From a virus, in the IMG/VR virus record IMGVR_UViG_3300017697_000027, positions 1-44,033 of that record: a stretch of DNA of 44,033 nucleotides; one strand, 5' to 3'. The translations under genes and the position numbers were made by a program. Positions 6,261 through 15,676 of the stretch are shown here, in pieces; positions within the stretch are counted from its first letter, which is position 1, and every line of letters starts with the position of its first letter. A model generated the notes under the pieces. That model searched no databases, was not told the DNA's origin, and was given only the letters and a program-made list of their open reading frames with translations.

Positions 6261-8488
6261 AGCAAGCTAATTTACATCTAACTGATTTGACTACTCCAGG
6301 TAATCCTGGTGCTTTTCAAATGACGATAGTAATACATTCGTCAAATGGAAAAACAATGGATATTACTCAGCTAGTAGATACATTTGAAGTGACTGAGTCG
6401 ATTTTTCAACAAGCCATGATAGCTGAAATATCTATTGCTGATGGTACCAATTTATTTGAAGAGTTAAATATTACTGGAAACGAAAAAATTCAAGTTGGAT
6501 TGAGAAAACAATTAGAAATAAGTTCTCCTTATACTCAACTTCAATCTGATTGGTATATTCTTGATATTCCTCTTTATGCTAGACCAAAGCCAGATATTCA
6601 AGCGTATAAAATTAGATGCGTATCTGCATTTGGTCTTGTTTCTAAAATGAGAAGAGTAGAGCATATCTTAAAAGGAACCGCATCAGATATTATTAAAAGA
6701 TTATATGAAGAAATCGGCATTCCTTCAACAGAAACTCAATTACAGGATTATCACAGTTATTTAAATTCTGGTGATGTAAGAAAACTTTTAGTTGGTGACG
6801 TAAACACTGTTGGAACTATGTCTTATGTTCCAACTAAGCCAACATATTCAGATGCAATTCAACAAATGTTATCTAAGACAGCAGCTGCTAATGGATCTCC
6901 ATTTTTTGCGTATGAAACATTTATAAATGGTCAACATATATTAAATTCATATAATAATATGATTACTACTCCTCAAATAGATAATTATGTTCAAGGGTAT
7001 TTCTATAACCAAGATGCTTTGAGCGAAGATTCTTTTGAAGAAAAAAGAAAACGTATTTTAGAAATATCTTCTAATATTGGATTCTCTCCTTATAAGGGTT
7101 TTAGAGATGGGTCCTATGTAACACGTACGCACAGTGTTGATTGGGCAACAAAGCAATATCAAATACAAGACTTTAATGCATTTAGAGATTTAGATAAAAA
7201 TACTAGGATGGCACCAGATCTTGTGTTACACCCAGATTTTAGTGTTTCAGGTATTGATTACACAAATACTCCAGATAGCCATACATTGTTTTATTCTACA
7301 AATATTCAAGCTAGATCTGATAAAGGCGAAGTAAATATTCATGCGCATATGCCATATGTAGGCCCAAAGAGAAGATCTATTATTTCAAATTTATCTCAAA
7401 TTGAGCATATAGTTACTTTACACGGAGATCCAAGATTAATTCCTGGTGTTCAAATAGGTCTAGTAATTCCAAAGGCTGGATTTGCTGAATCTACAGATCC
7501 TCAGGGTATAGATGAATTATTATCTGGCCGTTATTTAATTGTATCGTCTATTCATACATTTGATAATAATGGTTACAGAACAAAGCTAAAAGTAGTTAGA
7601 GATTCTATTGATAGAGGTGGATTGCCTTCTAGATCAATTGAAGGTTCTTCAGGAACTAGATATTTTGATGAAAGCTCAGAAACCATTCCTCAAATCACGA
7701 ATGTTATTGGACAAGATCCTGAAGGTCCAGTTGGTGGATTAAATGGTGAAGCTACAGCTTCTACAATTGATATTGTTCCTGGTTATGATCTCGGAGAAGT
7801 TGATCCTGCATTAGCAGCGGCAGTAGCTAATTCTGCAACAATTGCTGGAGACATCGCGCAAAGACAATCTGATAATCCTGCTTCAGTTACTTCAGATCAA
7901 ACTGGAGCGGCAGTTGGGCTTGAAGCTCAAACAGGAGATATTGATACCAACGAACCTCCATCAGTATCTGGTGTTCAATCTGGAACTATTGTTGATGAAG
8001 ATGCTTCAGCTTCTATTACAAAAATTCTTGATGTTGGTCCTGGATATAATATCGTAAGACTTTCAAATGGAAAAGTCGTCAAAAGAGTTGGTGCAAGAAA
8101 TTGGAGAAATAATAATCCAGGAAATATTAAAGAAGGTGGATATTCTAAGAGTAAAGGTTCACTCGGTGGAGATCCATCATTCGCAATATTCCCAAGTTAT
8201 AGTGTAGGTCGACAAGCAAAATACGATTTAATTTTCTCCTCATCTTCTTATAAAGATCTAAAAATATCTGAAGCAATTACTAGATACGCACCAGCCGATG
8301 ACGGAAATAATACACAATCATATGCAAGAACCGTTATTTCTGCAGCTGCTGTTCCATCAGAAAGAGGCGGGCCAGACGCAATTATGAAAGATACTATTGA
8401 ATCAGAAAGAACTCGTATTCTTGATGCTATGGAAAAAGTTGAAGGATTTAAAGTTGGTACTGTGACAGAATTGACAGGATATGTATAA
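6257..8488 (+). CDS. gp27: gp27 baseplate hub fused to a lysozyme/transglycosylase-like domain
   Basis: This encodes 743 residues, nearly twice T4 gp27 (391). Residues 1-460 are the hub: a DITQLVDTFEVTESIFQQAMIAE-like start (residues 33-57), an LLVGDVNTVG region and a C-terminal barrel ending RYLIVSSIHTFDNNGYRTKL. gp27 trimers form the torus through which DNA passes and bind the gp5 spike. Residues about 465-595 are an Ala/Asp/Ser/Thr-rich linker. Residues about 600-735 form a separate domain beginning VGARNWRNNNPGNIKEG, with FAIFPSYSVG and a TRYAPADDGNNTQSYA segment. I recognise this combination from phage virion muramidase/lytic-transglycosylase-like domains. It would cut peptidoglycan during penetration. 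The exact chemistry is not resolved from sequence. Confidence 0.88.
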   Translation: MKQANLHLTDLTTPGNPGAFQMTIVIHSSNGKTMDITQLVDTFEVTESIFQQAMIAEISIADGTNLFEELNITGNEKIQVGLRKQLEISSPYTQLQSDWYILDIPLYARPKPDIQAYKIRCVSAFGLVSKMRRVEHILKGTASDIIKRLYEEIGIPSTETQLQDYHSYLNSGDVRKLLVGDVNTVGTMSYVPTKPTYSDAIQQMLSKTAAANGSPFFAYETFINGQHILNSYNNMITTPQIDNYVQGYFYNQDALSEDSFEEKRKRILEISSNIGFSPYKGFRDGSYVTRTHSVDWATKQYQIQDFNAFRDLDKNTRMAPDLVLHPDFSVSGIDYTNTPDSHTLFYSTNIQARSDKGEVNIHAHMPYVGPKRRSIISNLSQIEHIVTLHGDPRLIPGVQIGLVIPKAGFAESTDPQGIDELLSGRYLIVSSIHTFDNNGYRTKLKVVRDSIDRGGLPSRSIEGSSGTRYFDESSETIPQITNVIGQDPEGPVGGLNGEATASTIDIVPGYDLGEVDPALAAAVANSATIAGDIAQRQSDNPASVTSDQTGAAVGLEAQTGDIDTNEPPSVSGVQSGTIVDEDASASITKILDVGPGYNIVRLSNGKVVKRVGARNWRNNNPGNIKEGGYSKSKGSLGGDPSFAIFPSYSVGRQAKYDLIFSSSSYKDLKISEAITRYAPADDGNNTQSYARTVISAAAVPSERGGPDAIMKDTIESERTRILDAMEKVEGFKVGTVTELTGYV

Positions 8489-10596
8489 TGACTAAAAATA
8501 ATAGAGATGGATTTAGATCTACAGAATTTGTTTGGTTTACTGGTGTTGTAGAAGATAGACATGATCCATTATTACTTAATCGTGTTCGTATAAGAGCATT
8601 TGGTTATCATACAGAAAATAAAAATAGATTACCAACTGAAGAGCTCCCTTGGGCTTCAGTTCTTATGCCAACAACTTCATCGGGTACTTCTGGTGTTGGT
8701 GAGGGAACTCATGGATTAGTTGAAGGTTCATGGGTTATGGGATTTTTTAGAGATGGGCCAGATGCTCAAGACCCAGTTGTTATGGGAACTATTATGGGCG
8801 TGAATTCAACTGGTGCAGAACCTACAACTGGATTTAATGACCCATATGGAGTTTTTCCAAGAGAAGCTGGAACTGATGCTGGAGCTAGAGCTTTAGGATT
8901 AGATTATGATAGAGTAACTCCAGTTGGACCTCATGAACCACAAGATGCGTATGCATCAGAATATCCATATAATAAAGTTCGTCTTACAGAATCGGGCCAT
9001 TTAATTGAATTTGATGATACACCCGGCGCCGAAAGAATTAATATTAAACACCGTACCGGCGCTTTTATTGAATTAAGACCTGACACTTCAATGCGTACTC
9101 GTTCAAAAGAACGATTCGATGCAATGAGTCAATGGATTGTAAATATTACTGGAGATGCTACTGTTTCAGTTGGTGGTAATATGTCAACAACAGTCCAAAA
9201 GAATGCTACTGTTTCAGTTGGTGGTAATTCATACGTAGATACTAAAGGGAATTTGACCTCAAGAGTTTCTGGTGCTCATTATTCTTATGTAGAAGGATCT
9301 ACAGTTTTACAAACTCAAGGTAATATAAATGTAAAAACTACTGGTAGTTTAACTATTGATGCAGCAAGTAAAATTGATATGAGAACTGATGGGCCGTTTT
9401 CTATTACGGCGCAATCAATGGCTATTGACGTTCAAGAAGACTTATCCATTGTTGGTACAAACATGATTACAGATATGGGTGCAACTATTGTAACGCAAGT
9501 TCCAACATTTTCTCAAATCACTGACGTTAGTAGAATTGATGCGACAGAATCTTTAGATTTACACACAGTAGCTCTTACAGCAATGGGTCAAGACACAATG
9601 GATTTTGGAACTACAGCTTTAAATATAAACGCTGTAGATACGGGTTATATGAATTTTGGTTCTTTGCTAGATATATCTTCTGGATCTGAAATGAATCTTG
9701 TTACTGCTACTATGCATCTTGACGCAGATTCTGAAATGAATATTGCTGGCGCAACGACTAATATGGGTTCGTCTGGAACAACAACAATTAAATCTAGCTT
9801 CTTAGATTTGAACCCTGGAGGAACAATGTCGCCATTCTCTCCTGATGGAGCTCCAGAATCTCCTGATGATCCATTAGTTCCTGCACCAACAGACCCAAAT
9901 GCGTTACCTCAAATTGGATACGATAGATTAGAATCTGCGCCATTCAAAGTTGAAATTGACGAAGTTGATACTGATATATCGTTTCCAACTCCAAAATATA
10001 CTGTTATTACACCAAAGGGTGTCGCGTCATATTCTCAACAAATAAGAAATTTACAATCCAAAGGTACATCTGGAATTTCTGGATGGAACGGCGCGAATGT
10101 TAGTGCTATAACTGATGGCAGTATTGAAGAAGCTGTTGATGGTAAAGTAATATATTCTGATGATACTGGGATGAACGTAGCATACGCTAATGCCAACGCG
10201 ACTAGAAATAAAGTAATTGTTCCAGAACTTGAAAATATATTAATTCAAGCAGCAAAAAATACCGGTCTTTCAGTAAGAATATTCTCTGGCGGAATGACTC
10301 CATATCGTAGAGTTGGAACTGATAGACACTTAAATGGTTATGCAGCTGACGTTTGGTTATATAATTCAGAGGGAAAACAATTAACTGTTAATCATCAGGA
10401 TTTTAGGGATTTTGCTCAAGCAGCTAAAAATGCCGGTGCTACTGGAATCGGGGCCGGTGTTGGTTATATGGCCGCAGTTGGTTTACATGTTGATATATCT
10501 GCTGGAAATACTATCCCGGCAGATTCAATTACATATTGGGGAGCTGGCGGACGAAAACCAAATGCCCCTCAATGGTTAATTAATGTAATGTCATAG
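8488..10596 (+). CDS. gp5: gp5-like central spike with C-terminal M15 peptidase domain
   Basis: This encodes 702 residues. Residues about 12-110 are the gp5 OB-fold (FTGVVEDRHDPLLLNRVRIRAFG-type start, PWASVLMPT, VEGSWVMGFF). Residues about 165-440 are Gly/Thr/Ser-rich short strands (GDATVSVGGN, KNATVSVGGN), the triple beta-helix needle. T4's lysozyme domain between these parts is absent. Instead, after a Pro-rich linker, residues about 575-702 resemble zinc peptidases of family M15: RHLNGYAAD gives H614 and D621 in the H-x6-D spacing, and GLHVD gives H667. Such enzymes cleave peptide stems of peptidoglycan. The ligand pattern is intact, so the domain is probably active. It starts on a TAATG overlap with gp27 and is followed by the PAAR tip gene. 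Confidence 0.88.
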   Translation: MTKNNRDGFRSTEFVWFTGVVEDRHDPLLLNRVRIRAFGYHTENKNRLPTEELPWASVLMPTTSSGTSGVGEGTHGLVEGSWVMGFFRDGPDAQDPVVMGTIMGVNSTGAEPTTGFNDPYGVFPREAGTDAGARALGLDYDRVTPVGPHEPQDAYASEYPYNKVRLTESGHLIEFDDTPGAERINIKHRTGAFIELRPDTSMRTRSKERFDAMSQWIVNITGDATVSVGGNMSTTVQKNATVSVGGNSYVDTKGNLTSRVSGAHYSYVEGSTVLQTQGNINVKTTGSLTIDAASKIDMRTDGPFSITAQSMAIDVQEDLSIVGTNMITDMGATIVTQVPTFSQITDVSRIDATESLDLHTVALTAMGQDTMDFGTTALNINAVDTGYMNFGSLLDISSGSEMNLVTATMHLDADSEMNIAGATTNMGSSGTTTIKSSFLDLNPGGTMSPFSPDGAPESPDDPLVPAPTDPNALPQIGYDRLESAPFKVEIDEVDTDISFPTPKYTVITPKGVASYSQQIRNLQSKGTSGISGWNGANVSAITDGSIEEAVDGKVIYSDDTGMNVAYANANATRNKVIVPELENILIQAAKNTGLSVRIFSGGMTPYRRVGTDRHLNGYAADVWLYNSEGKQLTVNHQDFRDFAQAAKNAGATGIGAGVGYMAAVGLHVDISAGNTIPADSITYWGAGGRKPNAPQWLINVMS

Positions 10597-10605
10597 GAGA
10601 AAAAG

Positions 10606-10899
10606 ATGGCAGCAGTTATAATTGCATCTTCTGCTTCAAGTGCAGATCCATGCGGTGCACCACCTAGAATCCCATCAGCCACTAGTTCGGATGTAGCCGC
10701 TTGTGGAGAATTAGTTGTAAGACAAGGTGATGCTTATTTGCCTCACGCATGTCCAAATTCTCCGCCTCATGGTGCTACGGCCGCTTCTGGTTCTGGTACT
10801 GTTAGTGTAAATGGAAAGCCTCTTCACAGAGCAGGTGATGCAATTTCTTGTGGAAGTGTTGGAGCAAATGGTTGTGCTGACGTAAACGTTGGTGGATAA
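10606..10899 (+). CDS. PAAR-repeat spike tip protein (gp5.4 type)
   Basis: This 97-residue protein is rich in Gly, Pro, Cys and His, with the PAAR sequence pattern: CGAPPRIPSAT near the start, VRQGDAYLPHACPNSPPHG, a TVSVNGKPLHRAGDAISCG repeat and a closing Gly-rich end. PAAR proteins form a sharp cone bound by a metal ion (His/Cys ligands) that caps the gp5 needle and pierces the outer membrane. Position directly after gp5 and 9 bases downstream fits T4 gp5.4. A strong GGAGAAAA Shine-Dalgarno precedes the ATG. Confidence 0.93.
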   Translation: MAAVIIASSASSADPCGAPPRIPSATSSDVAACGELVVRQGDAYLPHACPNSPPHGATAASGSGTVSVNGKPLHRAGDAISCGSVGANGCADVNVGG

Positions 10900-10901
10900 G
10901 G

Positions 10902-10909
10902 TATAAATA
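10902..10909 (+). promoter_or_regulatory. Late promoter box TATAAATA immediately before gp25
   Basis: This perfect late box has 5 bases between its end and the gp25 ATG. With T4 spacing the +1 is 10915, the A of ATG, so transcripts from it would be leaderless. The spacing is the same as at 4213-4220 on the other strand. Confidence 0.6.
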
Positions 10910-10914
10910 ATACT

Positions 10915-11358
10915 ATGAGTACAGAAATTCTATCAGATCAAAATTTAGCTAAAGTTTCAGCGAAAGTTGTAGCCCGCGCAAAGCCATACACTGATTTAGA
11001 TTTAAGATTTAAGGCGCATCCTAATTTTGGAGATGTTGTTCCATTAAGAGACATTGCAGCAATAAAAAATTCTATTAAATCTATATTATTAACAAGTAAA
11101 GGTGAAAGACCTTTCCAACCAAAATTTGGAACTAATATTACAAGCTATCTTTTTGAACAACCAGATCCAATTACACTTTCTTTATTGGAAGACGAAATTG
11201 TAAGAGCTGTGACAAAATATGAACCTAGAGTTTCTATAACCGAAGTTAATGTTGAAGATAGAACTGATGAAAATGGATTATTCATTTCTGTATCTGTTAT
11301 AGTATTAAACACTCAAGAAAATGTTGAAGTTGAATTATTTTTAGAGAGAACTCGATAA
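10915..11358 (+). CDS. gp25: gp25-like baseplate wedge protein
   Basis: This encodes 147 residues (T4 gp25 has 132). The core YTDLDLRFKAHPNFGDVV, the basic AAIKNSIKSILLTSKGERPFQPKFG stretch and the YEPRVSITEVNV strand are the hallmarks of the GpW/gp25 family. gp25 binds gp6 and gp53 at the core of the wedge and initiates sheath assembly. It ends flush against gp6 with no intergenic base, so the two are translationally coupled. A late box lies directly before the ATG. Confidence 0.95.
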   Translation: MSTEILSDQNLAKVSAKVVARAKPYTDLDLRFKAHPNFGDVVPLRDIAAIKNSIKSILLTSKGERPFQPKFGTNITSYLFEQPDPITLSLLEDEIVRAVTKYEPRVSITEVNVEDRTDENGLFISVSVIVLNTQENVEVELFLERTR

Positions 11359-13218
11359 ATGGCTACTAATATCAAAAATGTCACCGAATTAGATTTCGAT
11401 CAGATTAAAACTAATCTAAAAGTATTTCTAAGTTCACAAGAAAAATTTAATGATTATGATTTTGATGGTGCTGGTCTGAATGTTCTTCTTGACATTCTTG
11501 CATATAATACACAATACAATGCTTTATTAGCACATATGAATACCAATGAATCTTTCTTAGATTCAGCTCAAATTAGAGCCAATGTTGTTTCTCATGCAAA
11601 AAGTATGGGTTATGTTCCAACATCTAATACTGCAGCAAGAGCTTATGTAGATGTTACAGTTACGGGAAATGCTACTTCTCCAGCCACTTTACAAATTCCA
11701 AAAGGAACAACATTTTCAGGTCAACAGGGCGCAAATCAACTTTCATTTGTAACTAATAATTCTTTTGAAGCAGATAAAGATATTAATAATCAATATAAAC
11801 TTACTAATGTTGAATTATTAGAAGGAAAATTATCAACAGTTTCTTATAGAGTTGATAATGCAATTGAATTACAAAAATTCAAAGTCCCAGATTCAAATAT
11901 TGATGTATCAACTATGATTGTTAGAGTTCGCGAATCTTTAACTTCTTCAGAATATCAAACTTACACAAAATATACAAATATTAATGAAGCAACGTCTGAA
12001 TCAAGAATCTATTTTGTTCAAGAAAATTCGGATGGACAATACGAATTTCATTTTGGTGATGGTAAGTTAGGTGTATTACCATCAACCGGTCAAGTTGTAG
12101 ATTTAACTTATCTTTCTACAAATGGAGCTGATGGAAATGGTGCTAGTTCATTTACTATAAATGGAGCAATTGGTGGGTTTACTTCTATTGCTGTAGCTAA
12201 TAGCTCGGGATTTACTAGAACAGCAACTGGAACAAATAAAGAATCTATTGATTCTATTCGTTATAATGCTCCAAAACTATTTGCAGCTCAAAATAGAGCA
12301 GTTACTTCTTCAGATTATAGAGCTATTTTACTTTCAAATTATGAGTTTATTCAAGATATTTCAGTTTGGGGCGGTGAAGTAAACGATCCTCCAGTTTATG
12401 GTAAAGTATTTATTTCTATAAAACCAAAAGATGCAGATTTCTTGTCAACATCTACAAAAGCTGCTGTTGTTAGTTTTTTAAATACAAAAAATGTTGGCTC
12501 AATTACAACTGACATTCTTGATCCAGATTATACATTAATCACAATGGATGCCTTATTTAAGTATGATCCAAATTTGACGTCTAGAACTAAAACTCAATTA
12601 GAATCAGCAGTAAGAGAAACTATTTCAAACTATAACGATACTTATTTAGAAAAATTTGATGGAGTGCTTAGAAGCTCTCAGCTGCTTGCCGCTATTGATA
12701 ATACTGATCAAGGTATTTTGAATTCGGTTATAAGACTTAAAATGCATAAACACGTAGAACCTATTGTTGGAACTCCTACAAGTTATGATTTGCGATTTTC
12801 TTCTACAATTTATGAATCTGATTCAGATGAAGAAGTGATTTCTACAAATATATTTATTATTAATGGAATAGAATGTAAAGGTGGCGATTTACCAATTCCT
12901 GGCGATTTTCCTAATCGAGAAGTTGTGATTCGCTCAGCCTCTACAAATGAAATTCTTTATAGAGATGCTGGAATCATTTATCCTAGATCTGGTAGAATTG
13001 TAATGAATGAATTAACAGTAGAATCTTCTAATACAATTTTAGTATTTTGTTCTCCTGATTCAAATGATATTGCGCCAAAATTTAATCAATTAGTAAAAAT
13101 TGAATTAGATGAAACTCCTGGTGTTGAAGTCACTGGTGATGAAGATCTAATTGCAACACTTGGATCAACTGCCGCCTCCGAATATAAAACATTCCCAAGA
13201 CATGGTAATGGAATATAA
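11359..13218 (+). CDS. gp6: gp6 baseplate wedge protein
   Basis: This 619-residue protein is close to T4 gp6 (660). The N-terminus (LDFDQIKTNLKVFLSSQ followed by YDFDGAGLNVLLDILAYNT) and the central SSDYRAILLSNYEFIQDISVWGG-type region match the gp6/baseplate-J family that forms the inner ring of the baseplate and drives sheath contraction. The C-terminal third ends in a beta-rich dimerisation region. The gene begins on the base after the gp25 stop and is followed 3 bases later by the next wedge gene. I see no truncation or unusual insertion. Confidence 0.93.
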   Translation: MATNIKNVTELDFDQIKTNLKVFLSSQEKFNDYDFDGAGLNVLLDILAYNTQYNALLAHMNTNESFLDSAQIRANVVSHAKSMGYVPTSNTAARAYVDVTVTGNATSPATLQIPKGTTFSGQQGANQLSFVTNNSFEADKDINNQYKLTNVELLEGKLSTVSYRVDNAIELQKFKVPDSNIDVSTMIVRVRESLTSSEYQTYTKYTNINEATSESRIYFVQENSDGQYEFHFGDGKLGVLPSTGQVVDLTYLSTNGADGNGASSFTINGAIGGFTSIAVANSSGFTRTATGTNKESIDSIRYNAPKLFAAQNRAVTSSDYRAILLSNYEFIQDISVWGGEVNDPPVYGKVFISIKPKDADFLSTSTKAAVVSFLNTKNVGSITTDILDPDYTLITMDALFKYDPNLTSRTKTQLESAVRETISNYNDTYLEKFDGVLRSSQLLAAIDNTDQGILNSVIRLKMHKHVEPIVGTPTSYDLRFSSTIYESDSDEEVISTNIFIINGIECKGGDLPIPGDFPNREVVIRSASTNEILYRDAGIIYPRSGRIVMNELTVESSNTILVFCSPDSNDIAPKFNQLVKIELDETPGVEVTGDEDLIATLGSTAASEYKTFPRHGNGI

Positions 13219-13221
13219 TAA

Positions 13222-15204
13222 ATGACTGATAGTTCTAATACAGAATCCTCAAGAGTAGATAGTCTTATTCCTCAGCAACTATTGAATGATGCTGAGGCTC
13301 TTGTAGAGTTTTTAAAAGAATATTATAAATTTTTAAATACTCAAGACACTGGTCCTTCTAATATAATTAATGCTAATTTATATAATCAGGACTTAGATAG
13401 AGTAGTAGATTCTTTTATGGAACTGGCCACAAAAGAACTTGGGGCTGGATTTGTTCGCAATTTTGCAGCAAATAAAAGATTATTATATAAACACATTCAA
13501 GAATTATATCAATCTAAAGGTTCTTTAGATTCTATAAAAACACTATTTAGAATTTTATTTGGCGTAGAAATAGAAATATCTTTACCTAAAGATCAAATTT
13601 TAGTTGCTTCTGATGGTAGGTGGAATCAGCAAAACGTAATATTTGTCGATGTTTCTATCGGTAATCCCTTTAATGCCGTAAACGAATTTATTTCTGTTGT
13701 TAATACAGATGGTTCTACTGTTGAATTAGAAATCCAACGCGTACGTAGAACTGGTGTTGGCAACATCTATGAAATTACGATTACAAAATCTTTCATTGGT
13801 ATTATACGAGTAAATGCTACAATTACTGACGAAAAATTTACTGGAACATTAGTAAATGCATTAGGTCAATATACTATTGAATATGCCGGCCAAAATTTTG
13901 AAGTCGGGCAAATTTTAAATATTACAAATGGTCAGCAAGATTCTTCTGAAACAAAAGTAAAAGTTACTGAAGTAGATTCTAATGGTGGTATCCTTTCTTT
14001 TGAATTTTTAGAATTTGGTGTTGGTTATGCTGGAGATTTTGTTTCATACGTAATTCCAAGAGGATTCGACTCTAACTTTAGTACTGCTCTTGAAGATGCA
14101 GACTACGTTGGTAGAATATATGATAAAGCTAAAACTGTTGAAGGTGGTATGATCGAAATTGATCCATATTCACTTGGCTATTTTGGTGAAGAATATTTAA
14201 CAGGTCAAAGAGTATTTGGATCTTATGGCTCAATTTATGCTTCTGATGAAGTTGATATTGAAGATATTGAAGATGGCAACCAAGAAGAAGCATTGGCTGG
14301 AGTTGAAGAAAACTTTCCAACAAGAGCTATTATTAGATTTACAAATTCGCCTCTTTCTAAATATGCTGGATTGTATTCTACAAATAATGGCTTCTTATCT
14401 GACGCTATTTACTTACAAGATAATAGATACTATCAAAAATTCTCATATGTTATTCGTTCTTCAGAGCAATATGATTCTTATAAAAATATTGTTCGTAAAA
14501 CAGTACACCCAACTGGATTTGAATTCTTTGGCCAATATGAAATTAATAATGTATTTGATGTTTCATCAGCTCTTCAAGCTCTGGAAAGATTCTATCGTGA
14601 AAGACTGAATGACGCAGTTGATACATCAGATCTTGCTGCTAAACTTGTATCTAAACCAGTGGTTGATTCTGTATTCTTATCTGATGCTCAAGAATATATA
14701 CTACAGAAAAACCTTGAAGATATTTCTAATACTGCAGACGATTATTCAAGCGAGTTTAGAAAAAATGTTTCAGATATTCAAACAACTTCAGATGAAATTG
14801 AAGATATCGCGTTTACTAAAGGATTGAGCGATACTGCAATTACTTCTGAACAAGTTCAAAGAGATTCATCTAAACTATTAGAAACAACTACTAATGCTAT
14901 TGACGCTCCAGCAATTTCATTCTCGACATCATTTGCTGATTCGGTAAGTATTACAGATAGTACACAATTATTAAGTAATCCAACTCCTTTATCAGATGTT
15001 GAAGCGGTGTCTGATAATATTACAGATATAGCATTTAATAAGAATCCATCTGATACAGTCAATGCTTCAGATGTACTTACATTTGAGTCTGGAAGGACTC
15101 TAGAAGATAGTATAAATATTAGTGAAGCTGGTACAGCTGCACTTAACCCATACTCAACCGGATATTTTGCACAAGAATATACCGAAGGTATAACAACGTT
15201 CTAA
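13222..15204 (+). CDS. Baseplate wedge protein (gp7 position) with degenerate Ser-Asp repeats
   Basis: This encodes 660 residues. The N-terminus (LIPQQLLNDAEALVEFLKEYYKFLN, then HIQELYQSKGSLDSIKTLFRILFG) is the conserved start of a protein found between gp6 and gp8 in marine T4-like phages; T4 has gp7 (1032 aa) there. Residues about 150-480 are beta-rich. From about residue 470 onward a low-complexity tail repeats patterns such as VSDxxxxSD and SISDSxxL with a period of about 16-30 residues. A DPYSLGYFGEEYLTG motif near 315 is echoed by NPYSTGYFAQEYTEG at the C-terminus. The gp7 identity is by position and N-terminal resemblance only. The repeat tail suggests an extended surface element. Confidence 0.7.
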   Translation: MTDSSNTESSRVDSLIPQQLLNDAEALVEFLKEYYKFLNTQDTGPSNIINANLYNQDLDRVVDSFMELATKELGAGFVRNFAANKRLLYKHIQELYQSKGSLDSIKTLFRILFGVEIEISLPKDQILVASDGRWNQQNVIFVDVSIGNPFNAVNEFISVVNTDGSTVELEIQRVRRTGVGNIYEITITKSFIGIIRVNATITDEKFTGTLVNALGQYTIEYAGQNFEVGQILNITNGQQDSSETKVKVTEVDSNGGILSFEFLEFGVGYAGDFVSYVIPRGFDSNFSTALEDADYVGRIYDKAKTVEGGMIEIDPYSLGYFGEEYLTGQRVFGSYGSIYASDEVDIEDIEDGNQEEALAGVEENFPTRAIIRFTNSPLSKYAGLYSTNNGFLSDAIYLQDNRYYQKFSYVIRSSEQYDSYKNIVRKTVHPTGFEFFGQYEINNVFDVSSALQALERFYRERLNDAVDTSDLAAKLVSKPVVDSVFLSDAQEYILQKNLEDISNTADDYSSEFRKNVSDIQTTSDEIEDIAFTKGLSDTAITSEQVQRDSSKLLETTTNAIDAPAISFSTSFADSVSITDSTQLLSNPTPLSDVEAVSDNITDIAFNKNPSDTVNASDVLTFESGRTLEDSINISEAGTAALNPYSTGYFAQEYTEGITTF

Positions 15205-15217
15205 AGGAGACTAAGAA

Positions 15218-15661
15218 ATGAACACGAACGAAGTTTTACACCCAAAGGGTGAAGTTTCGATCCAAGTTTTTGACAAGGATGGAAAACTTAAAGAAAAACT
15301 ACATATCCCTAACTTGGTTGTTCAATCAGGTAGAGATTTTATTGCATCACGCATGGAAGGCACAACTGATGCTGTAATGTCACATATGGCTGTTGGTACA
15401 GATAATACATCTGCAGCAAATGGAGATACAACTCTAGGTGCAGAAGTTGGCCGTGTGGCATTAGATTCAACTGGGGTTTCAAACAACATCGTTACTTATA
15501 CTGCAACATTCCCTGCAGGTACTGGTACTGGCGCATTGACTGAAGCTGGTGTATTTAATGGTGCAGCTGCAGGCGATATGCTTTGCAGAACAACTTTTGC
15601 TGTAGTTAATAAAGCAGCAGCAGACTCAATGATTATCACTTGGGCAATTACAATTTCATAA
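15218..15661 (+). CDS. Small fibre-like virion structural protein
   Basis: This 147-residue protein contains KGEVSIQVFDKDGKLKEK, IPNLVVQSGRDFIASRM, MAVGTDNTSAANGDTTLG, and a C-terminal beta region TALTEAGVF-like ending in an aromatic strand (MIITWAITIS). This is a widespread small phage structural protein usually found next to baseplate or fibre genes; its role is not established. It lies between the gp7-position gene and gp8, 13 bases after the former with a strong AAAGGAGA Shine-Dalgarno. A decoration or fibre-base role is a reasonable inference only. Confidence 0.6.
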   Translation: MNTNEVLHPKGEVSIQVFDKDGKLKEKLHIPNLVVQSGRDFIASRMEGTTDAVMSHMAVGTDNTSAANGDTTLGAEVGRVALDSTGVSNNIVTYTATFPAGTGTGALTEAGVFNGAAAGDMLCRTTFAVVNKAAADSMIITWAITIS

Positions 15662-15676
15662 TTTGAGAGAAACTAA

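Noticed and set aside
14216-14827. Alternative-frame Leu-rich ORFs inside the gp7-position gene
   Set aside because: They are shadow frames of AT-rich coding DNA, lacking starts with ribosome sites and any recognisable domain.
15111-15118. TATAAATA inside the 3' end of the gp7-position gene
   Set aside because: It matches the late box but lies in coding sequence about 100 bases before the next gene and encodes part of the Ser-Asp repeat. It could be real, but support is weak.
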